From Rhizobium rhizoryzae (GTDB lineage Bacteria > Pseudomonadota > Alphaproteobacteria > Rhizobiales > Rhizobiaceae), in the NCBI RefSeq assembly GCF_011046895.1, contig NZ_CP049250.1:1710501-1774500 (forward strand): DNA of 64,000 nt, given 5' to 3'. Of this stretch, positions 30,387 through 39,500 are shown in pieces. The notes under the pieces were generated by a model. That model did not search any database, was not told the origin of the DNA, and worked only from the letters and a program-made list of their open reading frames with translations. A program made the position numbers and the translations under genes. Each line of letters opens with the position of its first letter. Positions within the stretch are counted from its first letter, which is position 1.

Positions 30387-31376
30387 TCAGGCGGCTGTCT
30401 CGGAGAGATCCACCAGCGGTTCCGTGCCGGGCATGAAGGCCTGGATCGCAGCCAGCGCCTGGGAACGATAGATATCGCGCTCCTGAAAGATCTCGTGCCG
30501 GGCGCCGGTGATGGTAATGAGTTGTCCGGCCCGGAAGTTTCGCGACAGCCGTTCCTGATAGATGTAGGGCACGATACCATCCAGCATGGGTGCCAGGATG
30601 AGCGTCGGGATCGTTATCCGTGTCAGATGCGATTGTTCGTTGACCATGGAGCCCGCCATCAGGCTTTCGTGCAGCCATCGTGCCGTGGGCGCCCCGATGG
30701 TGAGGTCTGGCCTCGCCGCGACGATCGCCGCATTCCGGTTGAAGCGAACTTCATCCGATGTCAGCGGGTTATTGGCAAAGGGGCGATGACCTTGGTCCTT
30801 GCCCATCGAGACTGAGCCCAGCCCCACTCTGGATAATGTCGAGGTGAGGGGCCGCAGCCATTTTTCCGGCAAGGCCTGTCCGCCCAACCCGACGAAAGGT
30901 GCGGCGAGCGCCATGCGGTCGATCCGGTTGTTGAGGCGCGGCGCGGATGCCAGAGCAATCAGGGCTCCGGTCGAATGGGCAATCAGAAAGAAGGGCAGAC
31001 GGGCATCCGGCAGCACGATGGTTTGCAGGAAGATTTCCAGATCGTGCTGATAATCCATGAAGCGGCGGACATAGCCTTTGCGTGCATCTTTCAACAGGCG
31101 CTCAGAGCCGCCCTGTCCGCGTAGATCGAAGGTCGCGACCCAGAGCCCCATGGCATTGAGATCGCGAATGGTCTCGAAATATTTCTCGATGAATTCATTG
31201 CGTCCTTGCAGCAGGACCACCGTGCCCTTGGCGGGAGAGATGGCTGACCGGAACAGGGCATAACGGAGGCGTGTGCCGCGAAAGCCCTCGAAATAGCCAG
31301 CCGTGCAATTGTCCGGGACCGGATTATCCGGCGTGGAGAAGAGAATGTCCGATCGGGAGACCTGAGCTTCGTCCAT
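30387..31376 (-). CDS. Alpha/beta hydrolase, lysophospholipase (PldB)-like
   Basis: A 329-residue serine hydrolase. The nucleophile elbow HSTG lies in FFLIAHSTGALIALAS; the acid Asp is probably in APMLDGIVP and the catalytic His in GARHEIFQE. The N-terminal half keeps LLQGRNEFIEKYF and FDLRGQGGSERL, typical of the PldB/monoacylglycerol lipase group, which cleaves acyl chains from lysophospholipids or monoglycerides. The ATG at 31376 is chosen over a TTG 18 codons earlier because AAGGCGG lies upstream. No signal peptide is seen. An intrinsic terminator sits 55 bases upstream of the start codon on the same strand (31431-31465), so the leader may be regulated. Confidence 0.85.
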   Translation of the reverse strand: MDEAQVSRSDILFSTPDNPVPDNCTAGYFEGFRGTRLRYALFRSAISPAKGTVVLLQGRNEFIEKYFETIRDLNAMGLWVATFDLRGQGGSERLLKDARKGYVRRFMDYQHDLEIFLQTIVLPDARLPFFLIAHSTGALIALASAPRLNNRIDRMALAAPFVGLGGQALPEKWLRPLTSTLSRVGLGSVSMGKDQGHRPFANNPLTSDEVRFNRNAAIVAARPDLTIGAPTARWLHESLMAGSMVNEQSHLTRITIPTLILAPMLDGIVPYIYQERLSRNFRAGQLITITGARHEIFQERDIYRSQALAAIQAFMPGTEPLVDLSETAA

Positions 31377-31430
31377 GGTGCCGCCTTGCTCTTTTTTGTC
31401 AGGGATAGGGGGTGCTGGCCGCCAGGTCAA

Positions 31431-31465
31431 AGAAAAAAGCCGGAACCGGTCGAGCCAGTTCCGGC
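31431..31465 (-). terminator. Orphan intrinsic terminator upstream of the lysophospholipase gene
   Basis: On the minus strand GCCGGAAC pairs with GTTCCGGC around an 11-base loop and is followed by TTTTTTCTTT. No minus-strand gene lies to its right before the plus-strand hsp20, so it ends either a small RNA or a leader transcript of the gene at 30387-31376. Confidence 0.8.
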
Positions 31466-31641
31466 GAGGGGGAATGACTGAAGAGAAGGGACGTGGCTTC
31501 AGTCGCCGGAGGCAGACCCATCCGGTTCGAGAGAAGAAATAGCCGGATCAATCTGAACAGGCCGGGAATGCCCCGTTCACCTGGAGTTCAGGCTTTCGCC
31601 AATGTCAGCTTTGCGGAAATTTCGAGAAAATTCGGAAAGGT

Positions 31642-31670
31642 CTTGAACGGGCAAAATTGGCTCACCATCT
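31642..31670 (+). promoter_or_regulatory. Sigma-32 (RpoH)-type promoter of hsp20
   Basis: CTTGAAC (31642-31648), a 14-base spacer and CACCATCT (31663-31670) fit the heat shock consensus CTTGAAA/CCCCATNT well. Transcription starting near 31677 would give a leader of about 100 bases. Confidence 0.72.
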
Positions 31671-31677
31671 CAAGGTC

Positions 31678-31775
31678 ACGGACGCCGCAAGGGTTCGTAA
31701 TAACGGGGAAGCGTCGCCAGAATGGGTCGTTTCCCTTGCTTTGATTTTCGCAAACGTCGCTTCAAGGAGGACACT
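31678..31775 (+). promoter_or_regulatory. ROSE-type RNA thermometer in the hsp20 leader
   Basis: The leader has an upstream stem (GGGAAGCG with CGTTTCCC) and ends in the ROSE signature: TCGCT at 31757-31761 opposite AGGA at 31768-31771, which is the ribosome site. Pairing leaves a G-G mismatch and a bulged C, as in known ROSE elements, closed by G31756-C31772. Such elements hide the ribosome site at low temperature and melt on heat shock; they are known on small heat shock genes of rhizobia. Confidence 0.75.
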
Positions 31776-32258
31776 ATGCGTCACGTTGATTTTTCGCCGC
31801 TCTATCGCTCTACCGTTGGCTTTGACCGTCTCTTTTCCATGCTGGACAGCGTTGGCCAACCGGAGCAGGCACCCAGCTATCCCCCCTACAATATCGAGCG
31901 GACGGGTGAAAACACCTATCGCATCACGATGGCCGTTGCCGGTTTCGACGAAAAGGAACTCAGCATCGAGGCTCATGCACACGTGCTGACGGTCAAGGGT
32001 GAGAAGTCTGAGGACGAGGCAGCCAACAAGACCGAATTCCTGTATCGCGGCATAGCCAAGCGCGCCTTCGAGCGCCGCTTCCAGCTTGCCGATCACGTGG
32101 AGGTTCAGGCCGCTTCCCTGAAGAATGGTCTCCTGCACATCGACCTTCTTCGCAACATTCCCGAGACCTTGAAGCCACGTCGCATTGCGATTGCGGCTGA
32201 TATTGCCGAAGCGACCAAGACCATCGAGGCTCAGCCTGCGCCAAAGCAGGTCAACTGA
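31776..32258 (+). CDS. Small heat shock protein, Hsp20/IbpA family
   Basis: A 160-residue cytoplasmic chaperone that binds unfolding proteins without ATP. The alpha-crystallin domain runs from about 35 (YNIERTGENTYRITMAVAGF) through LTVKGEK, YRGIAKRAFERRFQL and GLLHIDL to about 130, followed by a C-terminal tail. The N-terminal MRHVDFSPLYRSTVGFDRLF is typical of the rhizobial class A group. The ATG at 31776 follows AAGGAGGACACT, which is the site masked in the ROSE hairpin. A sigma-32-type promoter and a strong terminator frame it as a single gene. Confidence 0.95.
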   Translation: MRHVDFSPLYRSTVGFDRLFSMLDSVGQPEQAPSYPPYNIERTGENTYRITMAVAGFDEKELSIEAHAHVLTVKGEKSEDEAANKTEFLYRGIAKRAFERRFQLADHVEVQAASLKNGLLHIDLLRNIPETLKPRRIAIAADIAEATKTIEAQPAPKQVN

Positions 32259-32296
32259 GCCTGTAACAGGCAATTGATGAGCGATTGAAACTCGAG

Positions 32297-32328
32297 GCCC
32301 CTGCCGATGATCTCGGCAGGGGCTTTTT
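32297..32328 (+). terminator. Intrinsic terminator of hsp20
   Basis: GCCCCTGCCGA and TCGGCAGGGGC form an 11-bp stem with a five-base loop, followed by TTTTT. It lies 38 bases past the stop. Confidence 0.93.
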
Positions 32329-32354
32329 GGTGCCTGGACTTTACTGACCCTTGC

Positions 32355-33359
32355 TCACGCCGGTTTTGTTGCGAGGGCAGCCTCTGCCAACGCTTCACGC
32401 TCCGCCTTCTTGGCAGCATAACGCTGGGCGATGACGGCGCAGGCCATCAACTGGATCTGGTGAAACAGCATGAGGGGAAGCACAATGGCACCAATGCTTT
32501 GCCCGGCAAAGATGGCGCCTGCCATCGGGACACCGGAAGCAAGGCTCTTCTTCGATCCGCAGAAGGTAATGGTAATCTCGTCTTCCTTGTTGAAACCCAG
32601 CAGGCGGCTTCCGAACATCGTGATCATCAGGACGACGATGAGAAGCAGAATGTCGAGGGCGATGACAACACCGATGTCCTGCACCGAAAATGTGCTCCAG
32701 AGACCCTCATTCACGGACTCGCTGAACGCCAAGTAGACGACCATGAGGATCGAGCCGCGATCGACCGGCAGGAGAAGCTTCTTCTTTGAACGGATCCACT
32801 TGCCGATCCAGGGTTCCAGAACCTGCCCGAGAATGAACGGTGCCAGTAGTTGAAGAACGATTGTTTCCAAGGCGCCGAGGTTGAAGCCGGCGCTACCACC
32901 TGTGGTCATCAGCAGGCCGACCAGCAGAGGCGTCAGAAACATACCAAACAGGTTGGAGGCCGAGGCCGAACAAATGGCTGCGGGCACGTTTCCGCCTGCG
33001 ATCGAGGTAAAGGCGATCGAAGACTGGACCGTCGAAGGGAGGACGCAGACGAAGAGAAGGCCGAGATAGAGCTCCGGCTTCAGGATTGTCTCCGGGATGA
33101 ATCCAAGCCCCAGTCCCAGCAGCGGGAAGATGCCGAACGTCACGATAAGGATGGTGATATGCAGGCGCCAGTGCAGGATGCCGGCAATCACCACATCGCG
33201 CGACAGGCGCGCGCCATGCAGGAAGAACAGCAGCGCGATGGCGCAGTCCGTCGCATAGCCGAAGATCGTCGCGAATTGTCCCTGTGCGGGGAGAAGAGAA
33301 GCGATGATGACGGTTGCGACCAGCAGCAGGGTGAAAGTATCTGGCAGAAAACGGCGCAT
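32355..33359 (-). CDS. Bile acid:sodium symporter-like (SBF-like) transporter
   Basis: A 334-residue integral membrane protein with about nine to ten hydrophobic segments, of the SBF-like/YfeH group. Conserved pieces are FFLHGARLSRD near residue 45, the PSTVQSSIAFTSIAGGN segment near 108 and the C-terminal FCGSKKSLASGVPMA. Family members are thought to move organic anions with sodium; the substrate here is unknown. It is divergent from a LysR regulator gene 88 bases away, a classic regulator-target pair. Confidence 0.85.
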   Translation of the reverse strand: MRRFLPDTFTLLLVATVIIASLLPAQGQFATIFGYATDCAIALLFFLHGARLSRDVVIAGILHWRLHITILIVTFGIFPLLGLGLGFIPETILKPELYLGLLFVCVLPSTVQSSIAFTSIAGGNVPAAICSASASNLFGMFLTPLLVGLLMTTGGSAGFNLGALETIVLQLLAPFILGQVLEPWIGKWIRSKKKLLLPVDRGSILMVVYLAFSESVNEGLWSTFSVQDIGVVIALDILLLIVVLMITMFGSRLLGFNKEDEITITFCGSKKSLASGVPMAGAIFAGQSIGAIVLPLMLFHQIQLMACAVIAQRYAAKKAEREALAEAALATKPA

Positions 33360-33429
33360 GATCTAGTCCATTCGAAAAACCAGATTTACGGATGAGTGAT
33401 CATGAAGCAAAATGCAAACACTAACAGTT

Positions 33430-33449
33430 ATCGTAGATCGTGATACGAT
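33430..33449. promoter_or_regulatory. Candidate LysR-type operator
   Basis: ATCGT and ACGAT flank a ten-base spacer, overlapping the start codon of the LysR gene and 70 bases upstream of the transporter start. This placement suits autorepression plus control of the divergent gene. Confidence 0.4.
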
Positions 33450-34305
33450 GTTGAATCTGATCCATCTGGAAAGCTTTGTCTCTCTGCAGGAGAGCGGCAG
33501 TTTTACCGCCGCCGCCGATCGGCTTGGTATCGGTCAATCGACCGTCACCCAGCATATTCAGCGGTTGGAGAAAAGCCTGGGCAAACAGCTGATCGATCGA
33601 ACCACGCATCGCGTTCAACTGACGACCGAAGGTGAGGCACTGCTGAGCTATGCGCGTGCCATGCTGGATCTCAACGGGAAGGTTCATTCCTTGTTTGGCG
33701 AAAACCGTTTGCGCGGGCGCTTGCGGCTTGGCGTTTCAGAAGATGTCGTTGCGAGCCGCCTGACGCTGATCCTGGAAGACTTCATCCGGCTTCATCCGCT
33801 GGTGGATCTGGAACTGACGGTGGCCCTGAGCTCACCCCTCTATCAGATGCTGGACGTCGGGGAGCTGGATCTCGTGCTGGCAAAACGCCATATTGGTGAA
33901 ACGCAGGGGCGTCTGCTGTACCGAGAACCTCTCGTCTGGCTCGCGCGCGATCCGGAGCTCATCCGCTTGAAAGAGGGGGAGCCGGTTCCGCTGATCGCTT
34001 TTCCGACACCGAGCATTACGCGCAAGATTGCTCAAGACACGCTGGACCGCCACAAGATCCTGTGGCGCATCGTCTGCACCTGCGCCAGCCTGAGCGGACT
34101 CACGGCAGCGGCGCGCGCGGGAATGGGCGTTCTGGTGCAGCCGCGCAGCATGGCGCCCGATGGCCTGAAAGAGGTGTCGGGCGGCTGGCTCCCGCCTCTC
34201 GATGATGTGGAATTCGTACTCGTTCCCCGTCGTGGGGCGGATGCGGCTCTGGTGGAGGCATTGTCAGCGCTGATTGTCGCGCGTCTCGTCCCGCAGGCGG
34301 GGTGA
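33448..34305 (+). CDS. LysR-family transcriptional regulator
   Basis: A 285-residue regulator. Residues 1-60 form the winged helix-turn-helix (LIHLESFVSLQESGSFTAAADRL then STVTQHIQRLEK); 85-280 form the periplasmic-binding-like effector domain. The ATG at 33448 matches the family start although the ribosome site is weak; a reading from 33412 would add 12 residues. The divergent SBF-like transporter gene is the likely target. The effector is probably a substrate of that transporter, but this is inference from the gene pair. Confidence 0.9.
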   Translation: MLNLIHLESFVSLQESGSFTAAADRLGIGQSTVTQHIQRLEKSLGKQLIDRTTHRVQLTTEGEALLSYARAMLDLNGKVHSLFGENRLRGRLRLGVSEDVVASRLTLILEDFIRLHPLVDLELTVALSSPLYQMLDVGELDLVLAKRHIGETQGRLLYREPLVWLARDPELIRLKEGEPVPLIAFPTPSITRKIAQDTLDRHKILWRIVCTCASLSGLTAAARAGMGVLVQPRSMAPDGLKEVSGGWLPPLDDVEFVLVPRRGADAALVEALSALIVARLVPQAG

Positions 34306-34315
34306 AAAAGAGGTT

Positions 34316-34345
34316 GCCCGGAAGAGTTTCCGGGCGCCCTTGTTG
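34316..34345. terminator. Bidirectional terminator between LysR and the NTF2-like gene
   Basis: GCCCGGAA and TTCCGGGC pair around GAGT. On the minus strand the tail is AACCTCTTTTTC; on the plus strand it is only weakly T-rich. It serves mainly the gene ending at 34356. Confidence 0.75.
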
Positions 34346-34355
34346 CCCTCGGAAC

Positions 34356-34832
34356 TTACTTCTCCGGCATCATGGATGAATGGAGATGATCGATCTTCCA
34401 GGCTCCGTCCTCGTATCGGTACAGGAAGCTGTAGCGCGCTTTCACATCAGTCTTCGCGCCGGTTTTCGCGTCCGTCAGCGTTACTGTCCAGGTGCCAAGA
34501 CGCGATGCCGTGTTGCAGTCGATCTCGATTGTCGACGTATCGATCTTGCCGACGGGGCTGCTCTTCAGAAACCCGACGAAATAGTCATTCACCTCTGCTG
34601 GGGTTGTCCGAGGCTTATTGGAGACTGTAGCAAGCAGAACAGGTTCCTTGGTGAACAGTGATGTCACCTTGGCGGGGTCTTTGGTGGCCCAGGCATTGTT
34701 GAAGTCGGTGAATAGTGCCTCGATCTGGGCTGGTGTCGTGTCGGGGCAAGTGGCGGATTTCGCCTGCGCGACACTCGCTCCAACAATCGATGCTCCCAGA
34801 ACCAGACTGCCGGCTACAAAGTACTTCTTCAT
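34356..34832 (-). CDS. Secreted NTF2-like protein, SgcJ/EcaC family
   Basis: A 158-residue protein with a signal peptide (residues 1 to about 24, ending VAQAKS) and one NTF2/SnoaL-like cone-shaped domain. Family pieces are ALFTDFNNAWATKDPAKVTSLF, a central TPAEVNDYFVGFL and the C-terminal RYSFLYRYEDGAWKIDHLHSS. Two Cys (in CPDTT and IDCNTA) could form a disulphide in the periplasm. Relatives bind small hydrophobic ligands or act as accessory enzymes; no specific function can be given. It is a single gene convergent with the LysR regulator. Confidence 0.78.
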   Translation of the reverse strand: MKKYFVAGSLVLGASIVGASVAQAKSATCPDTTPAQIEALFTDFNNAWATKDPAKVTSLFTKEPVLLATVSNKPRTTPAEVNDYFVGFLKSSPVGKIDTSTIEIDCNTASRLGTWTVTLTDAKTGAKTDVKARYSFLYRYEDGAWKIDHLHSSMMPEK

Positions 34833-35076
34833 TTATTCCGTCTCCGATGCTCGTTTATTGACATGAAGCATGTGGAGGCGGGTCTCTCGTCAAACAATAA
34901 GACTCTCAATAACAGGATATTACATTCCTGTTATGCGCATTATTTCTAATATATCGCAATTTTTCATTGTGTAGAATAAGAAAATACATAAGCATAATTC
35001 TGTTAAATTTTGGATATAATTGCGGCATACATATGCAGCGAAGGTAGGAGGGAGGCGTCTCCCACCTGTATCTCCC

Positions 35077-36129
35077 TTAAGCCTGCTGCAGGATGTCCAG
35101 AAAGCGATCCACGTCCTCGGTGGTCGTTGCGAAACTGGTAACAAGGCGAATGAGGGATTCGTCCTTCTGGATCGTCTCGGCCACATCTTTCGGGGTCGGC
35201 CATTCATAGAACTTCGCGCCCATGTCCTCTGCCAACTTGGCCGTGGCTCTAGGGATCACAGCGAAAACCTCATTGCTTTGAGTTCCCCATGCAAGCCGTG
35301 CCGTGTTGGATGCGGCGAGCCCATCGCGCAGTCTGTCGGCCATGCCGTTCGCGTGCCTGGCGAGATCCAGCCAGAGGTCATTGTCCAGATAGGCGGCTAG
35401 TTGGGCGGAGATGAAGCGCGACTTGGAGAAGAGTTGTGCCGCCCGCTTGCGAATGAACGGCATTTCACGTGCCTTGGCAGGATCGAAAAAGACGATGGCT
35501 TCGGCGCACCAGCAGCCATTTTTCGTGCCGCCGAATGAGAGAACGTCGACGCCGCGTTTCCAGGTCATTTCCGCAGGCGTTGCACCAAGCGCCACCAGGG
35601 CGTTGGCGAAGCGTGCGCCATCCATATGCACACCGAGGCCGTTTTCCCGGGCGATTTGCGTGAGCGTTTGGATCTCAGAAAGATCATAGACGGTGCCTTG
35701 CTCGGTTGCCTGCGTCAGCGTGACCGAGTTGGCGCGACCGTGGTGTACCGCATCCTGCGGAAAGCGGGCTATCTGCGCCTTCAGGCTTTCGGCATCCATC
35801 TTTCCGAGTGGGCCCGCGACTTCGATCATGCGCATCCCGGAGAAAAAGTCCGGAGCGCCGAGCTCATCCTCAATGACATGGGCCTCCGAATGGGCGAATG
35901 TCACGCCCCCAGGTCTGGCGAGGCTGGCGAGCGCCAGCGAATTTGCCGCTGTTCCCGTCGCGACATAGAAGACGGCAACGTCTGTCTCAAAGATGTCGCT
36001 GAAACGTGCTTCGATCGAACGGTCCAGTTCGCTGGTACCATAGGCGGATGCAAAGCCTGCGGCCTCCTTCGTCAAGCGTTCGCTGATCAGCGGGTGCGCG
36101 CCCGCCCAGTTGTCGGAGGCAAAGAACAT
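35077..36129 (-). CDS. ltaE: Low-specificity L-threonine aldolase
   Basis: A 350-residue PLP enzyme of fold type I (beta-eliminating lyase family) splitting threonine or allo-threonine into glycine and acetaldehyde. The start FFASDNWAGAHP, the TGTAANSLAL loop near 58-67 and the Schiff-base Lys203 in SFGGTKNG are visible. I use the ATG at 36129, preceded by AAAGG at good spacing; an ATG five codons earlier lacks one. It is a single gene divergent from gltB. Low specificity is inferred from family level, not shown. Confidence 0.9.
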   Translation of the reverse strand: MFFASDNWAGAHPLISERLTKEAAGFASAYGTSELDRSIEARFSDIFETDVAVFYVATGTAANSLALASLARPGGVTFAHSEAHVIEDELGAPDFFSGMRMIEVAGPLGKMDAESLKAQIARFPQDAVHHGRANSVTLTQATEQGTVYDLSEIQTLTQIARENGLGVHMDGARFANALVALGATPAEMTWKRGVDVLSFGGTKNGCWCAEAIVFFDPAKAREMPFIRKRAAQLFSKSRFISAQLAAYLDNDLWLDLARHANGMADRLRDGLAASNTARLAWGTQSNEVFAVIPRATAKLAEDMGAKFYEWPTPKDVAETIQKDESLIRLVTSFATTTEDVDRFLDILQQA

Positions 36130-36545
36130 GAAGTGACCTTTCATATGCGTCGGTAAGCGCCGGGAGACGGCGGTGGGAAAATTAGACGGATGCGCCGTTC
36201 GATCAAGTGTTCCTCACATACCCTTTGCCGGAACGGAATAGGTCGCAATGAAAATGCGACGAGACATGTCTTGGCCTAATTTTATTTCTGCTGTGCAGCA
36301 CTCAAGATAACTTTCATGCCGTAATAAGCCTTCTTTTTTCGAGCCTGCGCCTTGCGCCTTGAACAGATGTCTGTCATAAAAAATCAGGAACTAGGACAGT
36401 TATCCTGTCCTATTTCGGGTCCCGGCACTGGTTGAAACTGTTAACCTTCAAGGGTTGGCCGTTTCAGGCGGTGCCTCTGCGGCGCGTCAAGCGACGCTTT
36501 TCTGGTTCAACCCTGATGCGCGTGTGCGCTGACAAGGAGGAAATG
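36130..36545. other. Upstream region of gltB and the threonine aldolase gene
   Basis: About 415 bases between divergent genes. It holds the inverted repeat at 36392-36412 and a short GTCGCA/TGCGAC hairpin near 36242-36260. An open frame runs into gltB from 36432 but is not conserved as protein. I see no further gene. Confidence 0.5.
36392..36412. promoter_or_regulatory. 7-7-7 inverted repeat, candidate gltBD operator
   Basis: TAGGACA and TGTCCTA flank seven bases, about 150 bases before the gltB start. A perfect repeat of this size in a regulator position suggests a protein binding site. I do not recognise the factor. Confidence 0.45.
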
Positions 36546-39500
36546 ATGACGAAGGCTATATCCACCCCCGCTGACGGCAGCGAGACGGTGAAAGCGCTCA
36601 TTCCTGCCCGTTTGTCGCCGTCCGGCCTGCCGCTCGCGCAGGGGCTTTATGATCCGCGTAACGAGCATGATGCCTGCGGCGTCGGCTTCATTGCGCATAT
36701 GAAGGGTCAGAAGTCGCACCAGATCGTCAAGGACGGTCTGTTCATTCTGGAAAACCTCACCCATCGCGGTGCTGTCGGTGCCGATCCTCTGATGGGTGAT
36801 GGCGCTGGCATTCTGGTGCAGATCCCGGATCGCTTCTTCCGCGAGGAGATGGCGAAGCAGGGCGTGACGCTGCCGAAGGCTGGCGAATATGCCGTTGGCC
36901 ACATCTTCATGCCGCGCGACCCGGAGCAGATCGAGCACTTCAAGAAGGTGATGATTGAAGTCGTCGCCGAAGAAGGCCAGCAGTTCCTCGGCTTCCGCGA
37001 TGTGCCTGTTGATAACTCGTCTCTGTCGAAGGCGCCGGAAATTGCTGCGACAGAACCTTATCACTGTCAGATCTTCATCGGCGCTGGCCGCGATGCCGCG
37101 ACGAATCATGATTTCGAGCGCAAGCTGTTTTTGCTGCGCAAGGTCATTTCCAACCGCATCTACGACCAGTTCGGCGGTCAGGAAACCGGCTTCTATCCGG
37201 TCTCGCTGTCGTCCTCGACGATCGTCTACAAGGGCATGTTCCTGGCCTATCAGGTGGGTGCCTATTACAAGGACCTGAGCGATCCGCGTTTCGAGAGCGC
37301 CGTTGCCCTCGTGCACCAGCGTTTCTCCACCAACACCTTCCCGTCGTGGAAGCTGGCGCACCCGTATCGCATGGTCGCCCATAACGGCGAAATCAACACG
37401 CTGCGCGGCAATGTCAACTGGATGGCCGCGCGTCAGGCGTCCGTATCCTCGCCTTTCTTTGGCGACGACATCTCCAAGCTGTGGCCAATTTCCTATGAAG
37501 GCCAGTCGGATACGGCCTGCTTTGATAACGCCCTCGAATTCCTGGTGCGTGGCGGCTATTCCATGGCGCATGCGGTGATGATGCTCATCCCGGAAGCCTG
37601 GGCCGGCAACCAGTCCATGAGCCCTGAGCGCAAGGCGTTTTACGAATATCACGCAGCTCTCATGGAGCCGTGGGATGGTCCGGCTGCCGTTGCCTTTACC
37701 GATGGCAAGCAGATCGGCGCGACGCTCGACCGCAACGGCCTGCGTCCGGCGCGTTACGTCGTGACCTCGGACGACCGTATCATCATGGCTTCCGAAGCGG
37801 GCGTTCTGCCGGTGCCGGAAGAAACCATTGTCAAGAAGTGGCGCCTGCAGCCAGGCAAGATGCTGCTGATCGACATGGAAAAGGGCCGCATCATTTCCGA
37901 TGAGGAAGTGAAGAGCGAACTTGCGACCAAGCACCCCTATCGCAACTGGCTGGACCGCACCCAGATCATTCTGGAAGACCTGAAGCCGGTGGAGCCGCGT
38001 GCGCTGCGCCGCGACGTGTCCCTGCTCGATCGTCAGCAGGCCTTCGGTTACACCTCGGAAGACACCAAGATCCTGATGTCGCCGATGGCAACGACGGGTC
38101 AGGAAGCGGTTGGCTCCATGGGCACCGACACGCCGATCTCGGCCATGTCGCAGAAGTCCAAGCTGCTCTACACCTATTTCAAGCAGAACTTCGCGCAGGT
38201 TACGAACCCGCCGATCGACCCGATCCGCGAAGAGCTGGTGATGAGCCTCGTCTCCTTCATCGGTCCGCGCCCGAACATTCTCGACCACGAAGGCATGGCC
38301 AAGGCCAAGCGCATGGAAGTGCGCCAGCCGATCCTGACCAATGGCGATCTGGAAAAGATCCGCTCCATCGGCCACGTGGAAGACCATTTCGACACCAAGA
38401 CGCTGGACTTCACCTATGATGTGGAGCGCGGTGCCGAAGGCATGCCGGAAATGCTGGATCGCCTGTGCGAGCGTGCGGAAGCCGCTGTTCGCGGCGGCTA
38501 CAACATCATCGTGCTGTCGGATCGCCAGCTCGGTCCCGACCGTATCGCCATTCCGGCGCTTCTCGCCACGGCTGCCGTGCACCACCACCTGATCCGCAAG
38601 GGTCTGCGTACCTCCGTCGGTCTGGTTGTCGAAACGGGTGAGCCACGCGAAATCCATCATTTCTGCTGCCTTGCCGGTTTCGGCGCGGAAGCCATCAACC
38701 CCTATCTGGCATTCGATACGCTGATCGACATGCACAAGAAGGGCGAGTTCCCGAAGGAAGTCTCCGAAGACGAAGTCGTCTATCGCTACATCAAGGCTGT
38801 CGGTAAGGGCATTCTCAAGGTCATGTCCAAGATGGGCATTTCCACCTACCAGTCTTACTGTGGCGCACAGATCTTCGATGCCATTGGTCTCGCTTCGGAA
38901 CTGGTCAACAAGTACTTCTTCGGTACGGCCACGACCATCGAAGGCGTTGGTCTGGCTGAAATCGCGGAAGAAACCTTTGCCCGCCACAAGGCCGCTTTCG
39001 GAAAGGATCCGGTTCTGGCCTCCAACCTCGATATCGGCGGCGAATATGCCTACCGTATGCGCGGCGAAAACCACGCCTGGACGCCGGATGTCGTAGCAAC
39101 ACTCCAGCATGCCGTTCGCGGTAACAGCCAGGATCGCTATCGTGAGTTCGCCGAGATGGTGAACGAGACATCCGTACGGATGAACACCATTCGCGGTCTG
39201 TTCAAGATCAAGTCCGCCGACCAGATCGGTCGCAAGCCGGTGTCTCTCGATGAGGTCGAGCCTGCTGTCGATATCGTCAAGCGCTTCTCGACAGGTGCCA
39301 TGTCCTTCGGCTCCATCAGCCGCGAGGCACATACGACACTGGCGATTGCGATGAACCGCATCGGTGGCAAGTCCAACACGGGTGAGGGCGGTGAAGAGAG
39401 CGACCGTTACATGCCGCTGGCGGACGGTTCGCAGAACCCTGAACGCTCTGCCATCAAGCAGATTGCGTCGGGCCGCTTCGGTGTGACGACGGAATATCTC

